Origin: Synergistaceae bacterium
GTDB taxonomy: Bacteria; Synergistota; Synergistia; Synergistales; Synergistaceae
DNA length: 44,401 nt
Assembly (NCBI GenBank): GCA_031257775.1
Contig: JAIROA010000098.1
Span: 1-44,401, forward strand
Reading direction: 5' to 3'
In this document: positions 8,654-16,661 of the stretch, piece by piece
Layout: each line of letters opens with the position of its first letter
How positions within the stretch are numbered: position 1 is the first letter of the stretch
Program-made: the position numbers and the translations under genes
Notes under the pieces: model-generated
Databases searched by the model: none
Told to the model about the DNA's origin: nothing
What the model saw: only the letters and a program-made list of their open reading frames with translations

Positions 8654-9520
8654 CTACTTTTTTTCCGGCAAGCCGGGATAGTCCATTATGTCGACATGGC
8701 CGTGCGCCTGGATATCAGCATCTAAGCCACCCGCGACAAGAATTACTTCGCCGGTTATATAAGTGGCGAGATCGCTGTTCAGGAAAACGAGCGGCCCTGC
8801 CATTTCCTTAGGCGCCGCAGGCCTTGCGATGACGGATACTCCCTCCGTCTCAAGCGGAGAGCCCGCGACCATTTGCTTGAAGTCGTTTATCAAGCCTGTT
8901 TCAGTAAGGCCAGGGCCTATTCCGTTGATGCGGATCCCGCGTTTTATGGCGACGTATACCGATTTTTTGATAAAATATGTCAAGGCACGCTTGGAAACTG
9001 TGTACGCGTGAGGGCCGACAAGTTCCCCATTATAGGATTTCTGAAGATCGTTCAAGTATTTTACTTGGCCTTCCCAATCCGAACCTTTGGCGTCAAACAT
9101 CCCAACATATTCATCCGTATATTTTTGCCATCTGCCGCCAGCGATGGAGCTGCAAATAGCGATCGCCCCGTCGTTAACAATACGTTCGCCTTCAAGCAAA
9201 TACTTATCCACAATGTAACGGTTGGCCACGGTGTTAATAATCATTGTGGTAACGAAATCATTTTTCATTCCAGAAACCCCGGCTACGCCAAAAAACTTGT
9301 CAAATTGTTTTGGCAATTGAGAAAAGACATTATCAATGTCAGCCTTTTCAGCTAGATTCGCCTTAAAAAATTTCAGTCCCTTGATCTCCTTCTCAACTAC
9401 ATCCATGCCATACACGTCTGCGCCCAATTCGATGAGCAATTCTGCCGTAGCTTTGCCCATGCCCGACGAAGTCCCTGTTACAACGCATTTTTTCCCCTTA
9501 TATCCAAATATGTCGCCCAT
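8654..9520 (-). CDS. short-chain dehydrogenase/reductase (hydroxysteroid dehydrogenase-like SDR)
   Basis: A classical SDR of 288 aa. The cofactor motif TGTSSGMG is at about residues 15-22, an acidic residue follows beta2 (GMDVVE) and suggests NAD(H) preference, the catalytic Ser is in CSSIAGG and the catalytic pair in PHAYTVSKRAL (YxxxK). The sequence style, including a long insertion between beta5 and the active-site helix, resembles bacterial 3-alpha-hydroxysteroid dehydrogenases, but the substrate is unknown. I place the start at ATG 9520, about 9 nt after a G-rich site (GGGGGG); the longer reading frame to 9610 adds a non-SDR tail. The gene lies between the alcohol dehydrogenase and the aldehyde oxidoreductase, suggesting a linked carbonyl metabolism. 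Confidence 0.88.
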   Translation of the reverse strand: MGDIFGYKGKKCVVTGTSSGMGKATAELLIELGADVYGMDVVEKEIKGLKFFKANLAEKADIDNVFSQLPKQFDKFFGVAGVSGMKNDFVTTMIINTVANRYIVDKYLLEGERIVNDGAIAICSSIAGGRWQKYTDEYVGMFDAKGSDWEGQVKYLNDLQKSYNGELVGPHAYTVSKRALTYFIKKSVYVAIKRGIRINGIGPGLTETGLINDFKQMVAGSPLETEGVSVIARPAAPKEMAGPLVFLNSDLATYITGEVILVAGGLDADIQAHGHVDIMDYPGLPEKK

Positions 9521-9649
9521 ACTTAATTTACCCCCCTGTGTTTTTGTTGGATTAACCGCTTTGCCAAGCTGCGGGCTTCTTGTGCTAACAGACCGCCTGT
9601 CCACCGGCATAGGCCGGGGGCGATTTTATGAATCGCTTTTGAATATGTG

Positions 9650-9698
9650 CCCGGCAAACGGTCAATCTACTCTTAGCTGGGAATTCGCGTTTGCCGGG
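9650..9698. other. 11-bp inverted repeat downstream of aldehyde oxidoreductase gene
   Basis: Arms CCCGGCAAACG (9650-9660) and CGTTTGCCGGG (9688-9698) are perfectly complementary with a 27-nt loop, in the gap between the aldehyde oxidoreductase stop and the SDR start. No U-tract follows in the direction of transcription. It could protect the upstream transcript or lower read-through into the dehydrogenases. A second short dyad (GCGATT/AATCGC, 9620-9636) lies beside it. Confidence 0.4.
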
Positions 9699-9718
9699 CT
9701 GTCCTGCGTTTACGTCAG

Positions 9719-12562
9719 TCACTCCACGGGATGTGCTTTCATATAATCCAGGGTGTCGTTAAAATCCCCGCCGAGGTAATATGGCGCAAGCGGCTTCAAA
9801 GTGCCGTTTTTCTTGTCGTCGATAGCCTGCTTGACCTTTTCAGGGGTGGCCGGCAAGGAATAAATGCGGACGCCGGCGGCTTTGTAAATAGCATTTGTAA
9901 TGGCTACGTGGGAAGCCGACTGGAACGATTCAGAGGCGCCGCCGACGCCCTTGAACGGCCCGAATTTTCTGGGGATTTCCGTATATTCGGCCGTGAAATC
10001 GTCTCCGTCCGGCATGCTGTTTATGTATGTGAAACCGGCGCCTGCCAGCGTAGCGTGTTTTTTGAGATCCGCATACTGCTCTGAAAGCGCGTATCCGAGG
10101 GAATGTTCCATGCCCCCGTAAGCCTGACCGTCAACCGAGGTGTAATTTGTCACCCGGCCTATATCGGACACGCAGTGCAGGGCGATGACAGTTGTCTTGC
10201 CAGTTGCCACATCAACCTCCACTTCGGACGTGAAAGCCGCGCAGCAGAACTCCTGGCTGGGAGCGCCGTATCCTGTGTTTTCATCGGGCAGATCCTCCGG
10301 CCCGGACGCGAGGGGGTTTGGATCCCTATCGTATGCGCCAATGTATTTAGTCGGGATTTTTTCGCGCTCCATTTCCTGGAAAGTGCGATATGTTCCATCC
10401 GGCTTTCTCATCGCGCTTAACAGCTTGTTAGCCGCGTCCTCTATGGCACCCCCGCACATGATGTTCGATCTGCTTCCGCCCGATGGCCCAGTATTCGGAC
10501 AATATTTGGTATCGTTCATGACAAGCTTGATCTGCTCTGGCTTCAGACTTAGTGGGCGCAATGCCTCGTGAGTGAACGCCAACGTGCCTACAGTGGATCC
10601 TTGCCCCATCTCCTGCCAAGTGTTATATACCGTGACAGTGCCGTCAGCATTCAGCTCGAGCGCGGCTTCCGCATGATCTCCAGGCTGAGCGCACAGGAAA
10701 AAGCCGCACGCTATCCCAACCCCGTGTGGTTTTTCCGGAGTAGAGTCCTTTTTAGCCCGCTCAAGCAGCGCTTTATACTTGGGACGAATTTTGTTCAGCA
10801 AAGTCTCGTAAGGATATTCGTTCAGCTTAAGACCGAACGGAGCGGTCTGACCTTCCCGCAACGCGTTTATATACCTGAACTCCAGGGGGTCCATGCCAAC
10901 TTTTTCCGCGAGCACGTCCATCAGCGTCTCGATGTTGAGCAATATTTGAGGAACGCCTGGGCAACGATATGCGGTAGAGAAGGCTTTATTGGAAAAAACG
11001 CCTTTCGCGAGATGCCTGCAATTCGGGATGTTATAGGGCAAGCCAAACACCTTCATGGCGACATCTATGGTTGGATTGACCAGTTCGGAGAAGCTTCCCT
11101 TATCGTAAGCCAGATCCAGTTCGCTAGCCGTAAGTTTGCCGTTCTCGTCGCAAGCCAGGCGCCCATTCGTGTATGAAGCGGCGCGCTTGCCACTGTAATG
11201 CTGATGCTCTTCGTAACTCATTGTAAGGCTCACAAGATGCCCAGTCGCCAAAGCCGCCACTCCCAGAAGCCCTGCGAACCCAGGAGACAGGGAATATCCA
11301 AAAGCGCCTCCAGACGGATTCATAATGACCCGGATCTTTTCCGGAGGCAAGCCTACACCGGCTGCTATCAATCCCGCTGCCATGTAGAGGGCGTGCGATT
11401 TATAGAGTATGGTAAGGTTGCCGTCCTTGTCCACATAGGCCTGCCCAACCTCCGGTTCGACAGGCAAATGAGGCTGCATAGGCGTAGAGAAACTGCCTTC
11501 TGCCACATGAGCGGCTCTCTTGAAGACCTCTCTCGTGTCCTCTCCTTTAAAGAGCGGTTTCGTCAGCATTATGTTTGGAATTCCGGGATGGATCTGAACC
11601 GCGTCATCCGCCATCGCATCCAGAATATCCAGGTATTCCGGCAATTTTTCATACTCCACTTTCACAAGCTTGGCGGCTTCGCGCGCGTGCCGCCGCGTAT
11701 CCGCCGCCACAAGCGCGATTATGTCCCCCATACGGAAAACTTTCGTGTCGTTCAGAATCGGGCGCTCGAATCCGTCGCTCTTGGCAAATTTTGAACCTAT
11801 TGGGAACGTGATGCGGTTAATCCCTTTAACGTCTTTGCTTGTTATTATTTGGAATACGCCGGGTGCTTTTTCAGCTTCGCTGTAATCCACGCTCTTTATT
11901 ACAGCGTGCGACACGTTAGGCGTCACCGGCGCGAGATACCAGACTTCCTTGCTCTTCAAGCCAATATCGTCCCCGAAATCCGTGACGCCAAGCACCTTGC
12001 CCAGCGCTTCCGGCCTTACGTGCCTGGTACCGTATACCCTGCCGTCTTCCGGCATTTTATAAGCCATCTCATCCATCGTTTTTTCCCCGCGCATAACCTT
12101 AGCCGCATCCATAACGGCATCTACGAGAGGTTTATAACCGGTACACCTGCATGCGTTCTTGTTGTCCTGGAACCAATCGCGAACCTGTGTCCTTGTCGGA
12201 TTTGGATTTTTATCCAATAAGGCTTTCGCTGAGACGATGAATCCAGGCGTACAGAAACCACACTGCACCCCTCCATGGACTATCCACGCAAGCTGAAGCG
12301 GGTGCAGGTTATAAGCGGTTCCCATCCCCTCTATTGTGAAAATCGTACTGTAATCCGGGACGGTGCTTATCTTCCTTACGCAGGAGCGGATCAGCTTGCC
12401 ATCCAGTATTACATTGCACGCGCCGCAATGCCCTGTCCCGCACCCTACCTTAGTGCCTGTCAGCCCCAAATTACGGATGACATCGGCCAACGTATCTTTT
12501 TCAACGTCGCATAGGATAGATCGTTCTACCCCATTGATATTTAGAACTTTTCTGTCCGTCAT
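9719..12562 (-). CDS. molybdenum-dependent aldehyde oxidoreductase, single-chain Mop type
   Basis: A 947-aa xanthine-oxidase-family enzyme that oxidises aldehydes to carboxylic acids with water as oxygen source, passing electrons to its own iron-sulfur clusters. The plant-ferredoxin-type [2Fe-2S] cysteines are at 41, 46, 49 and 61; the second cluster uses 101, 104, 138 and 140. These are each one residue later than in Desulfovibrio gigas Mop. The molybdopterin domain follows with no FAD domain, again as in Mop. The catalytic glutamate is in GVGGASESFQ, by my count Glu878 (Glu869 in D. gigas). Start ATG has GGGAGGT 9 nt upstream. The accessory genes downstream on the same strand probably mature or serve this enzyme. 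The preferred aldehyde is unknown. Confidence 0.95.
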   Translation of the reverse strand: MTDRKVLNINGVERSILCDVEKDTLADVIRNLGLTGTKVGCGTGHCGACNVILDGKLIRSCVRKISTVPDYSTIFTIEGMGTAYNLHPLQLAWIVHGGVQCGFCTPGFIVSAKALLDKNPNPTRTQVRDWFQDNKNACRCTGYKPLVDAVMDAAKVMRGEKTMDEMAYKMPEDGRVYGTRHVRPEALGKVLGVTDFGDDIGLKSKEVWYLAPVTPNVSHAVIKSVDYSEAEKAPGVFQIITSKDVKGINRITFPIGSKFAKSDGFERPILNDTKVFRMGDIIALVAADTRRHAREAAKLVKVEYEKLPEYLDILDAMADDAVQIHPGIPNIMLTKPLFKGEDTREVFKRAAHVAEGSFSTPMQPHLPVEPEVGQAYVDKDGNLTILYKSHALYMAAGLIAAGVGLPPEKIRVIMNPSGGAFGYSLSPGFAGLLGVAALATGHLVSLTMSYEEHQHYSGKRAASYTNGRLACDENGKLTASELDLAYDKGSFSELVNPTIDVAMKVFGLPYNIPNCRHLAKGVFSNKAFSTAYRCPGVPQILLNIETLMDVLAEKVGMDPLEFRYINALREGQTAPFGLKLNEYPYETLLNKIRPKYKALLERAKKDSTPEKPHGVGIACGFFLCAQPGDHAEAALELNADGTVTVYNTWQEMGQGSTVGTLAFTHEALRPLSLKPEQIKLVMNDTKYCPNTGPSGGSRSNIMCGGAIEDAANKLLSAMRKPDGTYRTFQEMEREKIPTKYIGAYDRDPNPLASGPEDLPDENTGYGAPSQEFCCAAFTSEVEVDVATGKTTVIALHCVSDIGRVTNYTSVDGQAYGGMEHSLGYALSEQYADLKKHATLAGAGFTYINSMPDGDDFTAEYTEIPRKFGPFKGVGGASESFQSASHVAITNAIYKAAGVRIYSLPATPEKVKQAIDDKKNGTLKPLAPYYLGGDFNDTLDYMKAHPVE

Positions 12563-12783
12563 TATTGAATAACCTCCCTAACCTTAATCCTGCCTTAGCT
12601 GGCCAGCCTATGGCAGAGCCGCGGAAACAGCCAACACAACAAATATCCCTGTAAATTGACAGCGCACTATCCTACAAGGGCCATGCAACAACTGCATATA
12701 GATCTGAAACGGGTGACAGCTTCGCACACATGGGATCCCTAAAAACAACCCTAAGTCCGCAAAAAGAAACTGCGCGTTTAACA

Positions 12784-12793
12784 GTAAGCTTAC
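12784..12793. promoter_or_regulatory. palindrome GTAAGCTTAC just downstream of the aldehyde oxidoreductase promoter
   Basis: A perfect 10-bp palindrome, about 26 bp downstream of the -10 box at 12819-12824, where a repressor could block transcription. A second palindrome, GCTGGCCAGC, lies at 12598-12607. Operator function is inference; the PucR-type regulator encoded nearby is one candidate binder. Confidence 0.3.
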
Positions 12794-12818
12794 GTCTTGT
12801 ACCTAAGTCGGTGAGCAA

Positions 12819-12846
12819 AGTATAAATGCTATGGTTTATATGTAAA
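12819..12846 (-). promoter_or_regulatory. sigma-70-type promoter for the aldehyde oxidoreductase gene
   Basis: On the minus strand TTTACA (12846-12841) and TATACT (12824-12819) are separated by 16 bp; each hexamer matches the consensus at five of six positions. It would give an untranslated leader of about 250 nt before the ATG at 12562. Transcription start not shown. Confidence 0.45.
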
Positions 12847-13250
12847 TGTAAATTTTTCATTAATAAAAAAAGCGTATATTGGCCAACCAGCACAAATAAT
12901 GCAACTAAATATCATCTACTCCATGGCGTACATGCTGTATAACTATGGAAAATATGATTTATTGTCAAGGATTTAAAGCGTGAGAATTACCGCTCTGAGA
13001 TTGCCTGTCTTCAAATACGGCTGTATTCCGCTTAGGCAATTTAATCAGCGCCTACATATATTAAAGCACACAGGGTTTCCATGCCCGCACTCAATAATTG
13101 CGGTTCTCAGATATGTTTCATAGTTGTAAGGTTTTAACAAGAAATCTGCCGGTTATTTTTGAATTATTCATATATGCTTTTGTAAAACTCTTCTGTATCT
13201 TAAAAATATCACACACACATGGGCGGATATTTTTTAATTGCGAAAACCTT
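12847..13250. other. AT-rich intergenic region between divergent genes
   Basis: No credible gene. The stretch is markedly richer in A and T than its surroundings. It holds TAGGCAATTTAATCAGCG at 13032-13049, nearly identical to a motif at 4887-4904, and imperfect long-range complementarity between GAGAATTACCGC (near 12981) and GCGGTTCTC (near 13100). The promoter of the transporter gene should lie at the right end, but I see no convincing -35/-10 pair. Confidence 0.5.
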
Positions 13251-13266
13251 AGGAGGTGTTTCATCT

Positions 13267-14514
13267 ATGGATAACAAAAGAGCGAGAAACACATATATAA
13301 GTTGCCTGATAAACGCGGCGATAACGCTTGCGGCATTTCATGCTCTGCCACTTTTTTTCGTGCCCATGACAAAATTGATTGGGGGTTCTATGGGAGATGC
13401 GCAATTAACACTATCGTTCTGTGGCACCGCTAACCTGCTTACGGCGGGTTTGGTTGGCCTATTGGTTAAAAAATTCCCCGTAAAAGGGATAATCGGGGTT
13501 TCGGCGGTATGCATCACGCTGTTTTTTTTCTGCTTTTACTTCGCGGATAGCTTCGCTTACATATACGCCGGAGGGATATTCATCGGTTTTGCGGTAATGA
13601 CTGCGGGCTTCCCGATTTCATTTACAGAAGTCAATTGGTGGTTTTCAAAGAACACTGGCAAATTGATGAGCTTTTTACCTGTAGCGGTCGGTGTCATGAC
13701 CTTTATAACGTCTCCGATCTTCGCAAAGGCCATTGAAACATACGGCGCGCGTCATACCGCGTTAGGCGCCGGAGTTATTATGGGTGGGATAGTCCTCATT
13801 TCGGATTTCTTCCTACTTTCTGAACACCCAGGCAAATACGGGATAAAGATTGCGAGCGAACAAGAGGGAAGCGTTGACGAGGGCCTCCCGTTGAACAAAA
13901 TATTAAAGGAGCCTTCATTCTGGATAGTAATGGCTGCCAGTTTTCTCGTGCTCATTGTCCTGTCAGGGTTCATGAATAACGCGCCAGCTTTTTACGAATT
14001 GGAGATGGGGGTCAATCCCATAAAAGCATCACTTGGCGTTTCCATTTTTAGCGTAGCGAGTCTCGTATGGTCGATGCTTTTCGGCTATCTGGCAGACAAA
14101 TACAACGCAAGAATCGGAATTTTGGTATGCGGTGTTCCTGTAGCAGTGATATTCCTGGCCGCTTTAAAACTTAACGGTTTTTTGGGAGTAGCTCTCATCG
14201 CAACTTTTTTTGCAGGCGTGTATTTCGTGACGCTCTTGTCGCCAGTCATATATACGTTGCTTTATGGCAAGAAAGAATCCGCTTCCATTATGGGTTTCTC
14301 AAGTGTATGCGCTGGCATGGCCGCAATAATAGGCGCGCCGGTAGCTGGGTATATTTATGACCATTTCGGCTCGTATAGCCCATTTCTAATCGCGTGTTCC
14401 GTTTTTATGGCAGTTGCGATTGTCCTGGTGTTCATCGCAACGAATAAAAACACATACGACAGGGTCATGGCTTTGCGCAAAGCTGAGATTGATGCGATGA
14501 AGCCTGGCGCGTAA
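13267..14514 (+). CDS. major facilitator superfamily transporter
   Basis: A 415-aa polytopic membrane protein with about twelve hydrophobic segments, the usual size and layout for an MFS permease. The cytoplasmic loop between helices 8 and 9 carries GYLADKYNAR, a recognisable form of the MFS motif GxLADRxGRR. The style (long glycine- and alanine-rich helices, short loops) resembles organic-anion or nitrate/oxalate-type MFS carriers, but substrate cannot be assigned. The start is ATG 13267, eight nt after AGGAGGTG; the frame extends 48 nt upstream without initiation signals. It is divergent from the aldehyde oxidoreductase and ends 3 bp before the convergent regulator gene, so it likely imports the substrate of the island. 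Confidence 0.85.
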   Translation: MDNKRARNTYISCLINAAITLAAFHALPLFFVPMTKLIGGSMGDAQLTLSFCGTANLLTAGLVGLLVKKFPVKGIIGVSAVCITLFFFCFYFADSFAYIYAGGIFIGFAVMTAGFPISFTEVNWWFSKNTGKLMSFLPVAVGVMTFITSPIFAKAIETYGARHTALGAGVIMGGIVLISDFFLLSEHPGKYGIKIASEQEGSVDEGLPLNKILKEPSFWIVMAASFLVLIVLSGFMNNAPAFYELEMGVNPIKASLGVSIFSVASLVWSMLFGYLADKYNARIGILVCGVPVAVIFLAALKLNGFLGVALIATFFAGVYFVTLLSPVIYTLLYGKKESASIMGFSSVCAGMAAIIGAPVAGYIYDHFGSYSPFLIACSVFMAVAIVLVFIATNKNTYDRVMALRKAEIDAMKPGA

Positions 14515-14517
14515 GAC

Positions 14518-15795
14518 TTAACCATCACGGCTCTTCTCATCATCCGGTAGGAAGGTGGAGGGGAGGGATACCGTTTGCGTTTGGGATAAATGATAATAAA
14601 ACGATAGTTGAGTACAGGTAGCCATATCGTCAAAGTCCATTTCGGTCATGTTCTTTATAATGTCTAATCGATATGAGAGGGTGTTTCTATGTATATGCAA
14701 TTTTTTAAGAGTTTTTATATAGCTTTGCCCGGTCATAATAAAAGTTAACAGCGTCTTTGCATATTCCGTCCCATTTTGTGCGTCGTGTTCCCGTAACACT
14801 TGAAGACCGGGGTGAATGTAATCATGTTCAGATAATTGTTCATGTAATATTTCAGTGATTCTCTTTAACATGCAATTATTATAGAATATATACCGGAGTT
14901 TTTCATCCGTTTGTGCTGTTTTCAAAGCATAATCTGCTTGGCATTGGTAAATATGCAATTCGCCGATGTCAGAAAATAGATTGCTGACGCCAAACTTAAG
15001 TTTCCATGTTTTTAAAGCGCTGAATATCTTATAACATTTAGCGGAGAAGGTTTTTCCACTTGAAATGTTATCGCATAATACGTAAATTGCGCTTTTGAAA
15101 AGAACAGGGTTATATTCAGGAATAATCGTCAGAACTCTCCTGTAAAGATTCAAAAGCGTTAAGTGTTCTTCTTGTGCTCTCGGCTGCTGCATTGCCAATA
15201 TCGCGAAATTTGCTTTCAAGCTCTTTTTGAACGATTCCAATAAAGAGAGATACTGCGCGTCTTTCTGTTCCCCGCCCGCAAAAAAACGAGTCATCAAATG
15301 TACGGTCGCATTGTTTATATAATTTGTCTTATGCATATTATGATGCCGGAATTCAATTGAAATAGCCCTGCAAAAAAGGGCGACGAAATCAATCCGGTCT
15401 TTAGTGACATCCGCAGGAGAGTGGCAGAAAACATCGACAAAACCGACGACTTCTTCACTGTCGTCATTTTCGGAAAAAATGTTCCCTACGATACGCGGAT
15501 GTTCCCCGTATTCACCCTCTTTCAGCACGTACGCGCCCTTTTGCTGCAGCACGTATCGCATGATTCCGTTGTCGTTTATCCTTTCGATCAAAGGGAAGCA
15601 GATTCCGCCCCCTTTCTTTAAAGTGTCCCAAACGGGGTCATCAATATCATCGTCGGGATAATGAGCCACGTGTCGAAATTCAAAGTTAAAGATGACAACA
15701 GGAAAACCAAGAAATTCATAAGCTACTTCGGCGTAGCGTTGGAAACCTCCGGAAATAACGACGTCTAAAAGGGCGCTTGACCATTTTTCACGCAA
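14518..15795 (-). CDS. PucR/CdaR-type transcriptional regulator
   Basis: A 425-aa protein whose C-terminal 60 residues (LLTFIMTGQSYIKTLKKLHI followed by HRNTLSYRLDIIKNM) form the helix-turn-helix typical of PucR/CdaR sugar-acid and purine regulators. The N-terminal half is a probable sensory domain without motifs I can name. These regulators normally activate nearby catabolic operons in response to the substrate. The TTG start at 15795 is preceded by AGGAGGGGGG. The gene is tail-to-tail with the MFS gene (3-bp gap), so it has its own promoter in the region to the right. It is the obvious candidate controller of the transporter and aldehyde-oxidation genes, which is inferred from position only. 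Confidence 0.82.
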   Translation of the reverse strand: MREKWSSALLDVVISGGFQRYAEVAYEFLGFPVVIFNFEFRHVAHYPDDDIDDPVWDTLKKGGGICFPLIERINDNGIMRYVLQQKGAYVLKEGEYGEHPRIVGNIFSENDDSEEVVGFVDVFCHSPADVTKDRIDFVALFCRAISIEFRHHNMHKTNYINNATVHLMTRFFAGGEQKDAQYLSLLESFKKSLKANFAILAMQQPRAQEEHLTLLNLYRRVLTIIPEYNPVLFKSAIYVLCDNISSGKTFSAKCYKIFSALKTWKLKFGVSNLFSDIGELHIYQCQADYALKTAQTDEKLRYIFYNNCMLKRITEILHEQLSEHDYIHPGLQVLREHDAQNGTEYAKTLLTFIMTGQSYIKTLKKLHIHRNTLSYRLDIIKNMTEMDFDDMATCTQLSFYYHLSQTQTVSLPSTFLPDDEKSRDG

Positions 15796-16318
15796 TATTT
15801 ACCCCCCTCCTAACACACAAGACACAACGAACCCAAAGAAAATACAACGTTCATTGCTAAATGAGAAAGCGAGATCTTTCTCAAAGCGAATGCATACCAC
15901 AATCGCTGATATAATCAGTCATAGCCAAAGAGTTGAATACGGCGTATCTGTTTAGTGATTTTATTGCTGATTTGATTTTTCAAACATTACCTCACTCAGC
16001 TCAAGCCTTTTGCACAAGCTTCACGTTCTACAAACCATCAAAACAATGTGCTTTGCTTTACGCCACTATAGCCCGCACTAAACCACATGTTAGATGGCCT
16101 TGTACACCGTTTTCGTTAAAAACGGCAACGTTTAGTTGAGTCAAGAAAACAAGGTTTTTTGGGAATCTCTGAAACAATCATACCACCTTATAAAATATAA
16201 CAAAATGATAAATGTAAAGTTCCGCTAAATTATGTCAAATTGCCTATTTCTTGTTTATTTTCAAAACGATTTTATGTTTATGGAGACAGTTGTAAAGATA
16301 TGTCTTTGATATACCAAA
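15796..16318. other. AT-rich intergenic region upstream of the PucR-type regulator
   Basis: No gene found. It carries two inverted repeats: GAGAAAG/CTTTCTC within 15860-15885, just upstream of the regulator and a possible autoregulatory site, and CCGTTTT/AAAACGG at 16107-16125. The right half is very A+T rich and borders the debris of a mobile element. Confidence 0.5.
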
Positions 16319-16399
16319 TTACTCATAAATTTCTTGAAGACCCTCACTCCATATGCATCTAATGATCCACCTTACGAACTTCCCTTTGGTAAAATCCAT
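16319..16399 (-). CDS. 26-codon ORF with strong ribosome binding site, probably a truncated mobile-element gene
   Basis: ATG at 16399 follows AGGAGGT by 8 nt, which is better than most starts in this window, and reads MDFTKGKFVRWIIRCIWSEG then six more residues to TAA. It follows the zinc-finger remnant by one base, as in an operon. No family is recognised. It looks like the beginning of a longer plasmid or phage gene that has lost its 3' part. Confidence 0.35.
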   Translation of the reverse strand: MDFTKGKFVRWIIRCIWSEGLQEIYE

Positions 16400-16400
16400 A

Positions 16401-16625
16401 TCAAACTACCTCCTGGCTGACGCTTACTTTTTTGCGAGGCTTTTCTTTTTCCCGGACAGCCGGAACGCCGTCAATATCGTCGAAAAAATTGCCGCACTTC
16501 GCGCACTTCCAGAAAGAACGATTATCGGACTTGCGCTCGAACCGAACTGCCTTGCCCTTGCAGCCCTTAACCGGACAGGCCGCGAGGCTATCACTCACAG
16601 GGCAATACCGCTGGTCTGAGGCAAA
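16401..16625 (-). pseudogene. 3' remnant of a topoisomerase-type C4 zinc-finger gene
   Basis: The minus strand reads CPVKGCKGKAVRFERKS, then WKCAKCGNFFDDIDGVP and a basic tail PRKKVSVSQEVV to TGA at 16401. The CxxxxC...CxxC pattern with hydrophobic spacing is that of the topoisomerase I C-terminal C4 zinc finger (zf-C4_Topoisom), found also in plasmid and conjugation proteins. The coding sense stops being credible near 16625, where the promoter of the plus-strand nuclease gene begins, so the 5' part of the gene is missing. A GTG at 16598 could start a 65-aa product, but it has no ribosome site. I read it as the tail of a larger gene cut off when the nuclease gene arrived. Confidence 0.55.
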
Positions 16626-16631
16626 ACGCGG

Positions 16632-16637
16632 TATAAT
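16632..16637 (+). promoter_or_regulatory. -10 box upstream of the Rpn nuclease gene
   Basis: An exact TATAAT 25 bp before the TTG start codon, embedded in the small dyad GCGGtataatgCCGC. No good -35 is visible at 16-18 bp. The dyad over the -10 box could bind a repressor. Confidence 0.35.
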
Positions 16638-16661
16638 GCCGCCAGGAAAGGGTGATGCGAT

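Noticed and set aside
12563-13250. Sigma-54 promoter for the aldehyde-oxidation genes
   Set aside because: I looked for TGGCAC-N5-TTGC on both strands and found no convincing match; the PucR-type regulator has no sigma-54 interaction domain.
15933-16139. A 68-codon plus-strand ORF in the AT-rich gap
   Set aside because: No Shine-Dalgarno, odd composition (many Thr, Phe, Ser) and no motif.
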